Below, one piece after another: positions 37,886-48,427 of a stretch of DNA of 64,000 nt. The stretch spans positions 2,247,577-2,311,576 of the forward strand of contig NZ_JH165054.1 of the NCBI RefSeq assembly GCF_000227295.1, written 5' to 3'. This DNA comes from Cutibacterium avidum ATCC 25577. Lineage in GTDB: Bacteria; Actinomycetota; Actinomycetes; Propionibacteriales; Propionibacteriaceae. The position numbers were made by a program, and so were the translations under genes. The notes beneath the pieces were generated by a model, which saw only the letters and a program-made list of their open reading frames with translations, was not told the DNA's origin and made no database searches. The number at the start of each line of letters is the position of its first letter. The first letter of the stretch is position 1.

Positions 37886-38757
37886 TCCTTCCCGAGATCT
37901 CGGTGCAGGACGGCGGTGCGGTGCCCCCGAGCAGCCAGACGAGCGGACAATTCCTCGGAAATGGCGGTACTGCGATGTTTCCCGCCGGTGCAGCCAACGG
38001 CCACCGTGACCTGCTTCTTGCCCTCACGAAGATACCCCGGTGCCATGCCAGCCAGGAGTTCCTCGACTCGATCGATGAACTCGGTCGCGCCGGCCTGGGC
38101 CATGACGTAGGAGGCGACGTCGGAGGACAGACCCGTCTTGGGACGAAGCTCAGGGACCCAGTACGGGTTCGGCAGGAAACGGACATCGAAGACGAGGTCG
38201 GCGTCGATCGGGACCCCACGCTTGAATCCGAAGGACATCACCTGAAAGGCCAGGCCCTCGTCGATCCCCTCGGCGAAGGCATGGTCGATGCGTTGGGCGA
38301 GCTGTCGAGCGGTGATGGAGGTGGTGTCGATGACGAGGTCAGCCTCGGCACGCAGGTCGGAGAGCATGCGACGCTCGAGGGCCACGGCGTCGAGGAGATG
38401 ACCTCCTTGCTGGAGCGGCATGGGACGACGGCTGGACTCCTGACGACGCACGATGGTCTCGTCGGAGGCTTCCAGGAAGACGATGGCGGGGTCGATGCCG
38501 CGCTCGTCGAGGGCGGCGACGGCCACTCCCAGGGTGTCAAACATGATCCGGCTTCGAACGTCGAGGACGACTGCCAGACGATCGATGTCATTGGCGCCGA
38601 TCTCGTCGACAAGAGCCCCCAACATCACCGGGGGCAAGTTGTCGACGACGTACCAGCCCAAGTCCTCCATGGCATGGGCAGCGGTACGACGGCCAGCACC
38701 GGAGATGCCGGAGATGATGACAACTCGCGGGGTTCTGGTCGTCTGTTCGGTGCTCAC
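37882..38757 (-). CDS. rapZ: RapZ-type nucleotide-binding protein
   Basis: 291 residues. The N-terminal P-loop reads [10 protein letters not shown] (residues 17-26), with Arg23 where the canonical Walker A Lys stands; then [25 protein letters not shown], and the C-terminal [20 protein letters not shown]. In enterobacteria RapZ controls GlmS through small RNAs; in actinobacteria its partner is unknown, although linkage to yvcK also points to amino-sugar supply. The start is GTG overlapping the uvrC stop (GTGA). Confidence 0.92.
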   Translation of the reverse strand: MSTEQTTRTPRVVIISGISGAGRRTAAHAMEDLGWYVVDNLPPVMLGALVDEIGANDIDRLAVVLDVRSRIMFDTLGVAVAALDERGIDPAIVFLEASDETIVRRQESSRRPMPLQQGGHLLDAVALERRMLSDLRAEADLVIDTTSITARQLAQRIDHAFAEGIDEGLAFQVMSFGFKRGVPIDADLVFDVRFLPNPYWVPELRPKTGLSSDVASYVMAQAGATEFIDRVEELLAGMAPGYLREGKKQVTVAVGCTGGKHRSTAISEELSARLAARGHRTAVLHRDLGKE

Positions 38758-40793
38758 GGCTCAAGGGTAGTGCTGTTACCGGCATCGGCCAGTCCGTCAG
38801 CGTCAGCAACCTCGCCGGTTGCCGTGTTGATCGCCTCACCGGGCTTGTCCTTGGAGAGGGCCGCAACGACCTCTCCCGCGAGTTTGGGACCGAACCCAGG
38901 AATCTCGACGATGTCCTCGACGGTCGCCTTCCGTAACGCTCGCACTGACCCGAAGTGAGAGACGAGGGCCTTGCGACGGGTCTCCCCCAGTCCGGGGACC
39001 CCGTCGAGTACGGACTCCACCATTGCCTTGGATCGCTTGGACCGGTGGAAGGTGATGGCGAACCGGTGAGCCTCGTCACGGAGACGCTGTAGTAGGTAGA
39101 GCCCCTCGGAAGTGCGCGGCAGGATGACCGGCCACTCCTCGTCCGGAAGCCACACCTCCTCCAGACGTTTCGCCAGCCCGCACAGTGCGATCTCATCCTC
39201 GAGGCCGAACTCCTCGAGCACTTCCTGGGCGGCGTGTACCTGAGGTGCGCCGCCGTCGACGACGATGAGGTGCGGGGCGTAGGCGAACTTGCGAGGTGCC
39301 CCGGTCGTGGGGTCGATGAGGGAACCGACGTCACCGGCAGGGGTTTGTGCCTTGGCCATGGCGTCGCGGTCCTCGACGAGGCGACGCAGCCGTCTCGACA
39401 ACACCTCGTGCATGGCGGCGAAGTCGTCGGACCCCTCGAATCCCTTGATGATGAATCGTCGGTACTCGGACTTGCGCGGCATGCCGTCCTCGAAGACGAC
39501 CATCGACCCGACGACGTTGGTTCCCTGGATGTGGGAGATGTCGTAGGACTCCATCCGCAGCGGGGCGCGGTCCAGACCGAGGGCCTCCTGGATCTCCTCC
39601 AGGGCTCGGGTGCGCGTGGCCAGGTCAGAGGCTCGCTTCAGCTTGTGCTGAGCCAGAGTTTCCTTGGCGTTGCTGGTGACGGTGTCCATGAGGGTCGCCT
39701 TGTCACCGCGGCGCGGTACCCGGATCTCGACGTGGGAACCACGTTCGGAACTCAGAATCGTGGACATGGCGTCGGGATTCGCAGGATAGGTGGAGACGAG
39801 CACCAGCGGCGGGATGGCATTGCCATGACCGTCGTCACGGACCTGGCCGTCAGTGGAATTGATGCCGTAAAGCTGAGTGAGGAAGGTCTCCATGAGCTCG
39901 GCCTCGTCGGCGTCGTCGGCGCGGTCTGCCACCCAACCCCGTTCGCCACGGATGCGTCCACCTCGGACGTGGAAAATCCTGACTCCCACCTCCAGCGGGT
40001 CGACGGCCATCGAGATGACGTCGGCGTCGGTCCCGTCACCGAGAACGACGGCATTGCGCTCCAGAGTCTTGGACAGGGCCCCCAGTGAGTCTCGGACGAC
40101 GGCCGCACGTTCGAATTCCAGATTCTCGGCGGCCTCCGCCATCTCCGACTCCAGCCTCTTGACGATCTTCGTCGTACGGCCGGCCATGAAATCGCAGAAC
40201 TCGTCAGCGATCTCGCGATGGGCCTCCGAGGTGATCCGACCCACGCAGGGAGCCGAGCACTTGCCGATGTAGCCGAGCAGACAGGGACGACCCTGGTTCT
40301 TCGCTCGATTGAAGACGCCGGTCGAGCAGGACCTCATCGGGAAGACCCGCAGCAAGGTCTCAACGGTGTCCCGGATTGCCCACGCCTGGCCGAACGGTCC
40401 GTAGTAGCGCCATCCCTTGTGATGAGCACCGCGACCGACGAAGACACGCGGGTACTCGTCCGTCCAGGTGAAACACAGCCACGGGTAGGACTTGTCGTCG
40501 CGGTACATGACGTTGAACCGCGGATCGAATTCCTTGATCCAGGTGTATTCGAGCTGGAGGGACTCGACCTCGTTCTGCACCACTGTCCATTGCACGTGGG
40601 CGGCCGTGGTGACCATCCGTTGAGTACGCGGGTGGAGGGCCGAGATGTCCTGGAAGTAGGAGTTGAGCCGGTTGCGCAGGTTCTTGGCCTTGCCGACGTA
40701 GATGACCTGCCCGTGCTCGTCACTGAATCGATAGACCCCTGGTTGGGTGGGGATGGTCCCCGGGGCAGGACGGTAACTGGACGGATCGGCCAT
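38754..40793 (-). CDS. uvrC: Excinuclease ABC subunit C
   Basis: 679 residues, dual-incision nuclease of nucleotide excision repair. GIY-YIG domain at about 14-100 ([20 protein letters not shown]), UVR motif near 210, RNase H-like half ([20 protein letters not shown]) and C-terminal helix-hairpin-helix repeats ([30 protein letters not shown]). It leads the uvrC-rapZ-yvcK cluster. Confidence 0.97.
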   Translation of the reverse strand: MADPSSYRPAPGTIPTQPGVYRFSDEHGQVIYVGKAKNLRNRLNSYFQDISALHPRTQRMVTTAAHVQWTVVQNEVESLQLEYTWIKEFDPRFNVMYRDDKSYPWLCFTWTDEYPRVFVGRGAHHKGWRYYGPFGQAWAIRDTVETLLRVFPMRSCSTGVFNRAKNQGRPCLLGYIGKCSAPCVGRITSEAHREIADEFCDFMAGRTTKIVKRLESEMAEAAENLEFERAAVVRDSLGALSKTLERNAVVLGDGTDADVISMAVDPLEVGVRIFHVRGGRIRGERGWVADRADDADEAELMETFLTQLYGINSTDGQVRDDGHGNAIPPLVLVSTYPANPDAMSTILSSERGSHVEIRVPRRGDKATLMDTVTSNAKETLAQHKLKRASDLATRTRALEEIQEALGLDRAPLRMESYDISHIQGTNVVGSMVVFEDGMPRKSEYRRFIIKGFEGSDDFAAMHEVLSRRLRRLVEDRDAMAKAQTPAGDVGSLIDPTTGAPRKFAYAPHLIVVDGGAPQVHAAQEVLEEFGLEDEIALCGLAKRLEEVWLPDEEWPVILPRTSEGLYLLQRLRDEAHRFAITFHRSKRSKAMVESVLDGVPGLGETRRKALVSHFGSVRALRKATVEDIVEIPGFGPKLAGEVVAALSKDKPGEAINTATGEVADADGLADAGNSTTLEP

Positions 40794-40896
40794 GGGGCAA
40801 GCCTAGGGGTCATGACGACGTGGTTCCTCCCTCCGTCCGAACGCCCCGTCCTGCGGGCGGGAAATGCTCCAGCAGCTTCACCGGTAGGCTGGCCAC

Positions 40897-41643
40897 GTGC
40901 ATCTTCTCCTCATTCGCCACGGCCAGTCCGAAAACAATGCCAATGCAGCAAAGTCCGTCGAGGCGTACCGTCAAGGGCGCAAGCCTGACCCCGAACTCAC
41001 CGAATTGGGACGACATCAGGCTGAGGCCCTGGGGGCATGGATCGGGTCAGTCTCTCCGCGACCGACCAAGCTGTATTCCTCCCCCATGATGCGCACCATT
41101 CAGACGGCAGCCCCGGTCGCCGAAGCCCTCGACATGCCCATCACCGTCAGCGACCTCATCTTCGAACGCCCCGGTCCGGTTGAGATTGTTGACGGAGCCG
41201 AGACCGGTCACCCCGGGTCACCGCTGTCGACCCTGTCTGCCATCACCGATCGCGCTGTCTTCCCGGAGACGATTACCGAGGAGGGGTGGCGCGAGGCCCG
41301 CATCGAAACTGCCGCAGAGGCGGCAGATCGTGCCGGTCGCATCGCCGAATGGGTGCGGGAGACACACGATGACGACGATTGCATTGCCCTGGTGGCCCAC
41401 GGAGCCATCGGGTCGATGCTCCTGCTGCACCTCATTGCCCCACGACTTGCCGCTGATCTGCGCAATTACCCCATCGGTAGTGAACCCCACTGGGTCGGCT
41501 TGCAGAACACCGCCACCTCGATGATCGAGCTTCACCCGAATGGATATGAGGTTCATTGGATCAATCGGGTGGATCACCTCATCGAGGCAGGTATGGTTCA
41601 CGGCGCCGTCGCCGCCTCCACCGGCAACCCCGGCACCCGCTGA
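40897..41643 (+). CDS. Histidine phosphatase family protein
   Basis: 248 residues; LLIRHGQSENNANAAK at about 3-18 provides the phosphohistidine, and CIALVAHGAIGSMLLLHL the second His. Length and insertion between the motifs resemble MSMEG/Rv-type phosphoglycerate mutase-like phosphatases rather than glycolytic Gpm. It is divergent from uvrC and followed 17 bp later by the Rieske lipoprotein gene. Substrate unknown. Confidence 0.82.
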   Translation: MHLLLIRHGQSENNANAAKSVEAYRQGRKPDPELTELGRHQAEALGAWIGSVSPRPTKLYSSPMMRTIQTAAPVAEALDMPITVSDLIFERPGPVEIVDGAETGHPGSPLSTLSAITDRAVFPETITEEGWREARIETAAEAADRAGRIAEWVRETHDDDDCIALVAHGAIGSMLLLHLIAPRLAADLRNYPIGSEPHWVGLQNTATSMIELHPNGYEVHWINRVDHLIEAGMVHGAVAASTGNPGTR

Positions 41644-41659
41644 GCACGAAGGAGAGACC

Positions 41660-42067
41660 ATGTCCCCCACTCGACGCGAGATCCTGCGTACTGCTGGCGG
41701 CGTCGCTGCCCTGGCCACTGCCGGATCGGTCACCGGTTGCAACACCTACCAGAACTCCAATGACGTCCACACCGGCCCTGCAACGATCAAGGCCGCTGAT
41801 GTCCCGGTGGGCGGCGGGACCGTGATCGACGGCACGAACTTCGTCGTCACCCAGCCCACCAAGGGCACCTACAAGGGCTTCGTGCGGGTGTGCCCACACG
41901 CTGGATGCCAGGTCGACGCGGTCCGTGACGGCTCCCTGCTGTGCCCCTGCCACGGTTCGAAGTTCGACATCACTGACGGTCATGTCACCAAGGGCCCCGC
42001 TGCTGCTGGCCTGGGCAAGGCCAAGGTGACCGAGAAGGACGGCACCTTGAGCGTCAGCGGTTCCTGA
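41660..42067 (+). CDS. Tat-exported Rieske [2Fe-2S] lipoprotein
   Basis: 135 residues from ATG 41660, with AAGGAGA upstream. The signal has a twin Arg (TRREILR, residues 4-10) and a lipobox ending at Cys27 (SVTGC), so it should be Tat-exported and lipid-anchored. The Rieske site is complete: Cys78/His80 and Cys95/His98, with Cys83 and Cys97 for the disulfide (CPHAGC and CPCHG). It is much shorter than the cytochrome bc Rieske subunit and has no bc neighbours. Its electron partner is unknown. Confidence 0.88.
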   Translation: MSPTRREILRTAGGVAALATAGSVTGCNTYQNSNDVHTGPATIKAADVPVGGGTVIDGTNFVVTQPTKGTYKGFVRVCPHAGCQVDAVRDGSLLCPCHGSKFDITDGHVTKGPAAAGLGKAKVTEKDGTLSVSGS

Positions 42068-42072
42068 ACCGA

Positions 42073-45018
42073 TCAGCGGGTCTTCTTGCGAGAAGTCTTC
42101 TTCGCACCCTTCTTCCTGGCCTTGGCCGGCTCCTCGATGAGAGTCGGCCCATCGCCGACGGGGACTTCCTGCCCGGCCAGAATCTCGGACAGGAACTGCC
42201 CGGTGTAGGAGCCCTCGACGGTGGCCACCTGTTCCGGAGTCCCTTCCGCGACGACCAAGCCGCCTCCATTACCACCTTCGGGACCCATGTCGATGATCCA
42301 GTCAGCGGTCTTGATGACGTCAAGGTTGTGCTCGATGACGAGAACCGAGTTTCCCTGATCGACAAGCCGTCCCAGCACCAGCAAGAGCTTGCGAATGTCC
42401 TCGAAGTGCAGACCCGTCGTGGGTTCGTCGAGTACGTACAGCGTCTTGCCGGTAGAACGCTTCTGCAACTCTGAGGCAAGCTTGACGCGCTGTGCCTCTC
42501 CGCCCGACAGCGTCGTTGCCGGCTGTCCCAGCCGTACGTAGCCCAGTCCCACCTCGACGAGAGTCTTGAGGTGGCGGTGGATCGAGGAGATCGGCTCGAA
42601 GAAGGTGCACGCCTCCTCGATGGGCATGTCGAGCACCTCGGCGATCGTCTTGCCCTTGTAGTGGACCTCCAGGGTCTCGCGGTTGTACCGGGCCCCGTGG
42701 CAGACCTCGCACGGCACGTAGACGTCAGGAAGGAAGTTCATCTCGATCTTGATGGTGCCGTCACCCTGGCAGTTCTCACAGCGTCCCCCCTTGATGTTGA
42801 AGGAGAACCGGCCCTGCTGGTAGCCGCGCACCTTGGCCTCGGGGGTCTGGGCGAAGAGGGCACGAATCTTGTCGAAGACCCCGGTGTACGTTGCCGGGTT
42901 CGACCTCGGAGTCCGCCCAATCGGGGACTGGTCGACATGAATGACCTTGTCGATCTCCTCGACGCCGGTCATCGTCTCGTGCTTGCCAGGGACCGCCCGA
43001 GCTCCGTGAATCCGGTGTGCCAACGAGGTGTAGAGAATCTGGTTGACCAGAGTCGACTTGCCAGAACCACTCACTCCCGTGACGACGACGAGCTGACCCA
43101 GCGGGAAGGTGACATCCACGTTCTGCAAATTGTTCTCACGAGCGCCCTTGACGACCAACTGCCGTCCGGTTCGGGGACGTCGGCTCGCCGGCAACGGGAT
43201 GGACCTCTTGCCCGACAGGTAGGCACCCGTCAGCGACCTCTCGCTGGCCAGCAGATCGTCGACGGTTCCCGAGACGACGACCTCTCCGCCGTGCTCGCCG
43301 GCTCCCGGGCCGACATCGACAACCCAGTCGGCGACGCGAATGGTGTCCTCGTCATGCTCGACGACGATGAGCGTGTTACCGAGATCCCGCAGCCTGACAA
43401 GGGTGTCGATGAGACGGCGGTTGTCGCGCTGGTGCAAACCGATGGAGGGCTCGTCGAGGACGTAGAGCACACCGACCAGTCCCGAACCAATCTGGGTGGC
43501 CAGTCGGATGCGCTGGGCCTCACCGCCCGACAGTGATCCGGCCGACCGGGACAAGGTCAGGTAGTCCAGACCGACGTCGATAAGGAACCGCAGCCGCGCT
43601 CGCACCTCCTTGATGACCCGCTCGGCAATGGTCGCCTCACGCTCCGTCAGCGTCAGGGCATTGAGGAATTGCGAGGCCTCCCCGATGGACATGTCGGAGA
43701 CCTCGGCGATGTTGTGACCGCCAACCGTCACGGCCAGGCTCGTCGGCTTAAGTCGCTTGCCATGGCAGTCACGGCATGGCACCTCGCGCAGGTACTGTCC
43801 CCACCTGGAGCGGGCGGCGTCGGTCTCAGCCTCGTCGTAACGACGACGCACGTAGTGCAACACTCCCTCGTAATTCTGCGAGTAGGTGCGCACTCGGCCG
43901 AACCGGTTGCGGTACGAGACCATCACCGGATCGCCCTCCCCATGCATCACCAGCTTGCGCGCCTTCGCGGGAAGTTCTGACCAGGGCAGGGCCGCGTCAA
44001 AACCGTGGCTCTCCCCCAGACCCGCAAAGACGTGCTGGTAGTGGTTGGCCACTCGCGGCCCTGACCACGGCGCGATGGCTCCCTCGAGCAGACTCAGCCC
44101 TGAGTCGGGAACCACGAGTTCGGGATCGACCTCGAGGGTTGCCCCCAAACCCGAGCACGTCGGGCATGCTCCCCAGGGGCCGTTGAAGGAGAACTGGCGA
44201 GGTTCCAGCTCATCGATGTCGATGTCATGCTGGTTGGGGCAAGCCATCGTCTCGGAGAATCGACGTTCGCGATGCGGGTCGGAAGGGTTACGATCGACAA
44301 AGTCGATACCCACGATCCCGTGAGCCAGGCTGAGGGCGGTCTCCACGGATTCCGTCAGACGCTGCTTGGCCGACGGTTTGACCGCGATCCGGTCGACGAC
44401 AACGTCGACGTCATGCTTGCGTTTCTTGTCCAGGGGCGGCACCTCACCGAGTCGATGGACCTCACCATCAACGCGCACACGGGTGAAACCGTCAGTCGTC
44501 AGCTGCCGGAAGAGTTCGATGTACTCGCCCTTGCGGCCACGGACGACCGGCGCCAGCACCTGGAACTTCGTGCCCTCGTCCAGGGCCATCAACCGATCGA
44601 CGATCTGCTGAGGGGTCTGACGGTTGATGAGCTCCCCGCACACCGGGCAGTGGGGCTTGCCGATACGGGCCCAGAGCAGACGCAGGTAGTCATGGATCTC
44701 CGTGATCGTGCCGACCGTCGAACGTGGGTTGCGGGACGTGGACTTCTGGTCGATGGAGACGGCGGGGCTGAGACCCTCGATGAAGTCGACGTCTGGCTTG
44801 TCCATCTGTCCGAGGAACTGGCGGGCGTAGGAGGACAAGGATTCCACGTAACGACGCTGGCCCTCAGCGAAGATGGTGTCGAAGGCAAGGGAGGATTTTC
44901 CCGATCCTGACAAGCCAGTGAACACAATCATGGCGTCCCGGGGAAGATCCAGGCTGACGTTGCGCAAATTGTGCTCTCGGGCACCGCGGACGATGATGTG
45001 GTCGCTCACAGGCTTCAT
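42073..45018 (-). CDS. uvrA: Excinuclease ABC subunit A
   Basis: 981 residues, damage-sensing ATPase. First Walker [17 protein letters not shown] (residues 33-48), second [18 protein letters not shown]; two ABC signatures [14 protein letters not shown] and [14 protein letters not shown]; zinc modules with CPVCGELI and [11 protein letters not shown] 45018 ([13 protein letters not shown]) is the family start; a longer open frame to 45753 overlaps the opposite gene. Convergent with the Rieske gene (5 bp apart). Confidence 0.97.
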   Translation of the reverse strand: MKPVSDHIIVRGAREHNLRNVSLDLPRDAMIVFTGLSGSGKSSLAFDTIFAEGQRRYVESLSSYARQFLGQMDKPDVDFIEGLSPAVSIDQKSTSRNPRSTVGTITEIHDYLRLLWARIGKPHCPVCGELINRQTPQQIVDRLMALDEGTKFQVLAPVVRGRKGEYIELFRQLTTDGFTRVRVDGEVHRLGEVPPLDKKRKHDVDVVVDRIAVKPSAKQRLTESVETALSLAHGIVGIDFVDRNPSDPHRERRFSETMACPNQHDIDIDELEPRQFSFNGPWGACPTCSGLGATLEVDPELVVPDSGLSLLEGAIAPWSGPRVANHYQHVFAGLGESHGFDAALPWSELPAKARKLVMHGEGDPVMVSYRNRFGRVRTYSQNYEGVLHYVRRRYDEAETDAARSRWGQYLREVPCRDCHGKRLKPTSLAVTVGGHNIAEVSDMSIGEASQFLNALTLTEREATIAERVIKEVRARLRFLIDVGLDYLTLSRSAGSLSGGEAQRIRLATQIGSGLVGVLYVLDEPSIGLHQRDNRRLIDTLVRLRDLGNTLIVVEHDEDTIRVADWVVDVGPGAGEHGGEVVVSGTVDDLLASERSLTGAYLSGKRSIPLPASRRPRTGRQLVVKGARENNLQNVDVTFPLGQLVVVTGVSGSGKSTLVNQILYTSLAHRIHGARAVPGKHETMTGVEEIDKVIHVDQSPIGRTPRSNPATYTGVFDKIRALFAQTPEAKVRGYQQGRFSFNIKGGRCENCQGDGTIKIEMNFLPDVYVPCEVCHGARYNRETLEVHYKGKTIAEVLDMPIEEACTFFEPISSIHRHLKTLVEVGLGYVRLGQPATTLSGGEAQRVKLASELQKRSTGKTLYVLDEPTTGLHFEDIRKLLLVLGRLVDQGNSVLVIEHNLDVIKTADWIIDMGPEGGNGGGLVVAEGTPEQVATVEGSYTGQFLSEILAGQEVPVGDGPTLIEEPAKARKKGAKKTSRKKTR

Positions 45019-45172
45019 GGTAGAGGCCACGGAAGACAGTTCTGCGGCTCTGCGCGGTCGGCAGAACGGAACACGGACGAGCCTCCCGAAGCCCTGTGGG
45101 TCTGGGACCAGCAGACCCATCCGGTGGCCATTGATCTGGCAACTTCCTTGAAGTGCAAGTAGGTTGGACGAC

Positions 45173-45916
45173 ATGAGCGCAGTCACACGACCTCCAGGTC
45201 TGTGTCCGAGCGCTCCCCTACACGAAATCCGCACTGCCAAACTGGAAGCCACCCAGCGACTTCTCGGGGCCACCATGGGCTTGTCGGATGAGGAGTGGCA
45301 GGCCCCCAGCCGCCTGGCTGGATGGACCCGCGCCCACATTGCGACCCATATAGCCCGCAATGCCGAGGCCCTGGAAACAGTGACGAGGGCCGTTGTCGCT
45401 GGCCGTGAGGTGCCCCGCCTGTATCCCTCTGACGAGATCCGCGACCGCGACATCGAACGCGGCTCGGAACGCACCGGGGTGGAATTGCAGATCGATCTGG
45501 ACACCACGGCAGGCTCCCTCAATGCCACCTTCGACTCCCTCGAAGGCATGGATCCCGGCACTGCGATCTGGCTCACTGACGACATCCGTGTCGACGCCAC
45601 CGACCTGCCTGCCCTGCGGCTTGCCGAGATCGCGCTCCACCACGTCGACCTCGATCTTGGAATGACCGTCGACGACCTCCCTGATGTCGCATCCCGAACC
45701 TTGTTGGAGTGGGCATGTTTCCGGCTACGGGACCGTCCAGAAGTCCCGGCCATGCGTATCGTCTCCGACTCCGGGCTGACTGATCGTATCGGCGGGGTTG
45801 GATTCGCTACGACGGTTCACGGGCCTGACGGCGCCCTGGCAGGATGGTTGTCAGGCAGAGGCGGAACCTCGCGTCTCGCCGAGGCCGACCAGCTCGCCGT
45901 TCCCATGCTCATCTGA
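45173..45916 (+). CDS. Maleylpyruvate isomerase-type, mycothiol-dependent enzyme (DinB fold)
   Basis: About 247 residues. The N-terminal four-helix DinB/MDMPI domain has [17 protein letters not shown] with a metal-binding His and [11 protein letters not shown] with further His. A smaller C-terminal MDMPI_C-like part follows ([20 protein letters not shown]). Relatives use mycothiol for isomerisation or detoxification. It is divergent from uvrA and followed by an MBL hydrolase, a pairing suggestive of thiol-adduct handling. ATG 45173 is preferred to TTG 45164. Confidence 0.78.
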   Translation: MSAVTRPPGLCPSAPLHEIRTAKLEATQRLLGATMGLSDEEWQAPSRLAGWTRAHIATHIARNAEALETVTRAVVAGREVPRLYPSDEIRDRDIERGSERTGVELQIDLDTTAGSLNATFDSLEGMDPGTAIWLTDDIRVDATDLPALRLAEIALHHVDLDLGMTVDDLPDVASRTLLEWACFRLRDRPEVPAMRIVSDSGLTDRIGGVGFATTVHGPDGALAGWLSGRGGTSRLAEADQLAVPMLI

Positions 45917-45961
45917 CGGAACTCCCGGCGGATCGCCTGCTCGTCCCAGGAAGGAATCGTC

Positions 45962-46618
45962 ATGACGCTCCACCACGTCGATCCCGGACCCGAGGCTGAC
46001 CTCATCAGGGTCAACGAGGACATTGACCTCATCAAGGTGTCGGTGGGCCCGATGGACAACAACGCCTATCTCATTCGTCCCGGCGCCGGTCCTGCCATCC
46101 TCGTCGACGCGGCAGCGGAACCCGGTCGGCTCAAGGCCCTCGTCGGCGACGACGAGGTCGGCGCCGTCATCACGACCCACCGTCACTCCGACCATACCGG
46201 AGCTCTCGCTGACGTCATTGCTGCGACGGGCGCCCAGCCCTGGTGCGGCAAACCCGACGCCGAGGCCATCGAGGCCAGCACCGGCGTGACCTGCCGCACG
46301 GTGTGGGACGGGGATCTCTTCCGCCTCGGCGACATCGAACTCGACGTCATCGGCCTGGTGGGTCATACCCGCGGATCCATCGCCCTCCGACTGCGCGGCA
46401 ACCCGAGTGACCACATCCTCACGGGAGATTCCCTCTTCCCCGGTGGCCCTGGACGGGTACAAAATGACACCCAGTTCGCCACGCTGATGGCGGATCTGGA
46501 GAAGAAGGTCTTCGGGATCTACAACGATGAGACGGTCATCTGGCCGGGACATGGGCTGCCGACGACGCTGGGTGCAGAGCGGCCCCATCTGGGCGAATGG
46601 CGCGAGCGGGGCTGGTGA
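45962..46618 (+). CDS. Metallo-beta-lactamase-fold hydrolase (glyoxalase II-like)
   Basis: 218 residues with the zinc motif TTHRHSDHTG (HxHxDH, about 73-80), VGHTRGSIALRL, LTGDSLFPGGPGR and WPGHGLPTTLG. An ortholog adjoins uvrA in mycobacteria. It probably hydrolyses a thioester or ester; mycothiol thioesters are a reasonable guess from its neighbour. It has AGGAA upstream and is 45 bp after the MDMPI gene. Confidence 0.85.
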   Translation: MTLHHVDPGPEADLIRVNEDIDLIKVSVGPMDNNAYLIRPGAGPAILVDAAAEPGRLKALVGDDEVGAVITTHRHSDHTGALADVIAATGAQPWCGKPDAEAIEASTGVTCRTVWDGDLFRLGDIELDVIGLVGHTRGSIALRLRGNPSDHILTGDSLFPGGPGRVQNDTQFATLMADLEKKVFGIYNDETVIWPGHGLPTTLGAERPHLGEWRERGW

Positions 46619-46629
46619 CGGAAGTCGTT

Positions 46630-46995
46630 CTAGAGGTCCACATGCCTACGATCGGGCGCTTCGCCGACCACGGTCAGGGTTGCGTTTGCGTCGGCATGGT
46701 GGACGGCGCCTTCGAGCGTCTGGTTCAGTGTCCACGACAGCGAACTCAGCACGTCCTCACCACCACTGCACGCTTCGACCAGCCCATCGCCGCGCCGAAG
46801 CAGGGACGCTCCCCCGTCCAGTATGTACTCCCCTTCGCTCGCGTGGTCGCGCGACAACTCCGCCCAGGCCTGATCCAGGGCGACAGCCGGCGCCACCTGG
46901 ATCAGCACCGTCATCAGCTGGGCCTTCTCAGCTTGCTGGGCCACTTTCACCGTGGGTGCCCATACGTCCGAATCCCATGGGAACGAGACTCGCAT
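46630..46995 (-). CDS. Small hypothetical protein, 121 aa
   Basis: A soluble, acidic protein beginning MRVSFPWDSDVWAPTVKVAQ; mixed helix/strand composition, no signal peptide or transmembrane helix. AGGAGGGGAA immediately precedes the ATG, a near-perfect ribosome-binding site, which makes expression likely. Convergent with the MBL gene, 11 bp apart. I recognise no family. Confidence 0.6.
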   Translation of the reverse strand: MRVSFPWDSDVWAPTVKVAQQAEKAQLMTVLIQVAPAVALDQAWAELSRDHASEGEYILDGGASLLRRGDGLVEACSGGEDVLSSLSWTLNQTLEGAVHHADANATLTVVGEAPDRRHVDL

Positions 46996-47229
46996 TTCCC
47001 CTCCTCTTCCTCTTCGTCAAGGACCTGTCCAAGTGAGCTCGAGCTCGACCTCGACCCACCCACGGTACGTCGTCGCGGTCGAGCAGATCCGTGCAGAAGG
47101 ACATCTCATCATGGCACCGCTCGGCACTCCCCTGCCCTGAACCACGAGACAGCGCCGCGGCATCCCTGCTCATCTCCGCCAGTGGCGGGAACGCGGCTGG
47201 TGATCCCAACCACTCATGTCATGCCGAGA

Positions 47230-48222
47230 TCAGGCTTCGATCTTGGTCTTTGCGTCGTCTCTCTTGCTCTTGATGATGCTCGCGACGGTAGTGAGAACCA
47301 AGGTCGCGACGATGGTGATCAGGGACACACCGATCGAGATCTCCGTGCTGATGCCCAACCACGCCTGATCCAGGCCATAGTGGTGCATGGCGTGGCCGAT
47401 GAGCTTGAGGGCGATGAAGCCCAGGATGACCGCCAGGCCCAGTGACAGGTACACCAGGCGCTCGAGCAGGCTTCCGATGAGGAAGTACAGCTGGCGCAGG
47501 CCCATGAGGGCGAAGACGTTGGCGGTGAAGATGAGGTAGCCCTCGCTCGTCAGGCCGTAGGAGGCTGGGATGGAGTCCAGGGCGAAGAGCAGGTCAGTCA
47601 TGCCGAGGGCGACACAGACCGTGAACATCGAGGTGGCCAGGGTCTTGCCGTTCTCACGGACGAAGAATTTGGTGCCGCGGTAGTCACCGGTGGTCGGAAC
47701 CGTGCGCTTGAGCCACGCCATCAAACGGCCGTTCTCGCCGGTGACCTCATCCTCGTCATCCCGATGACGGTACTCACGCACCTGGTCGATCACCGAGTAT
47801 AGCAGGAAAGCACCGAAGATGAAGAACACCCAGGCCCAAGCTTCCAGGATCGCCTGCCCCAGAGCAATGAAGACACCTCGGAAGACCAGGGCGACGATGA
47901 TGCCCACCAGCAGGGCAAATTGCTGCAGCTTCCGTGGAACGTCGAACTTCTCCATGAGGATGAGGAAGATGAACAGGTTGTCGATCGACAAGCTGTACTC
48001 GGTCAACCACACCGCGAAGAACTGACCGCCTGCGGAATGCCCTTGCAGAATCCAGACGCCCAAGCCGAACAACACTGCCAGGCCGACGAACACACCAACG
48101 AAGGTGGCACATTCCTTGGTGGAGGGGACGTGAGGCTTTCGCCCCAGGACCATGACGTCCAAGAAGAGCAAGGCCCCCATCACAAGGATGGTGATGATCC
48201 AGACATACGCGTGAACGTGCAA
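47230..48222 (-). CDS. terC: TerC-family membrane protein, probable Mn exporter
   Basis: 330 residues with about 8-9 hydrophobic helices. TerC signatures: EYSLSIDNLFIFLILMEKF (acidic in-membrane metal site), LVGIIVALVFRGVFIALG, LLFALDSIPASYGLT (second metal-binding half) and NVFALMGLRQLYFLIG. Members export Mn, often to metallate secreted enzymes. It starts with TTG at 48222, supported by GGAGG 9 nt upstream. An Mn-sensing riboswitch-like leader precedes it. Confidence 0.92.
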   Translation of the reverse strand: MHVHAYVWIITILVMGALLFLDVMVLGRKPHVPSTKECATFVGVFVGLAVLFGLGVWILQGHSAGGQFFAVWLTEYSLSIDNLFIFLILMEKFDVPRKLQQFALLVGIIVALVFRGVFIALGQAILEAWAWVFFIFGAFLLYSVIDQVREYRHRDDEDEVTGENGRLMAWLKRTVPTTGDYRGTKFFVRENGKTLATSMFTVCVALGMTDLLFALDSIPASYGLTSEGYLIFTANVFALMGLRQLYFLIGSLLERLVYLSLGLAVILGFIALKLIGHAMHHYGLDQAWLGISTEISIGVSLITIVATLVLTTVASIIKSKRDDAKTKIEA

Positions 48223-48239
48223 AACCGGGCCTCCGAGGG

Positions 48240-48378
48240 AATAGCGAGAAGGTCCGGAGGTCTCGTCCGCACCGGTGCGGCAGGTGCCGTTTTACCGGGG
48301 CTGTGCAGCCGGACCGTGATGACACGATCGTGATGACGACCACACTCTTCTCAGGAGTACTCCCCTCCAGGGGCTTCC
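48240..48378 (-). promoter_or_regulatory. yybP-ykoY (manganese) riboswitch upstream of terC
   Basis: Read on the minus strand, the leader has the conserved GGGGAGUA just after a CUGGAGG half-stem and GAGACC followed by CCUCCGG (48254-48264), closing P1. This is the layout of yybP-ykoY RNAs, which regulate TerC-type exporters. The 3' P1 strand CCUCCG is also complementary to the terC Shine-Dalgarno CGGAGG (48230-48235), so ligand binding would free the ribosome-binding site: a translational ON switch. Confidence 0.85.
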
Positions 48379-48384
48379 ATCCTC

Positions 48385-48426
48385 TCACACCCGCGTCGTC
48401 CGACGCGAGTCGAAAACCGGGTGTGA
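48385..48426 (-). terminator. Nested hairpin after uvrB
   Basis: Outer arms TCACACCCG / CGGGTGTGA enclose a 7-bp inner stem CGCGTCG / CGACGCG just past the uvrB TAG. It would end uvrB before the terC leader. Confidence 0.65.
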
Positions 48427-48427
48427 A

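Noticed and set aside
42073-45018. LexA-type SOS boxes upstream of uvrA and uvrB
   Set aside because: No GAAC-N4-GTTC-like palindrome was found within about 150 bp upstream of either start.
45019-45753. 245-residue N-terminal extension of uvrA
   Set aside because: It lies antisense to the MDMPI-type gene and the UvrA family start is at 45018.
46996-47229. Possible small gene between the 121-aa protein and terC
   Set aside because: Frames on both strands lack a plausible start and any conserved feature; the stretch looks intergenic.
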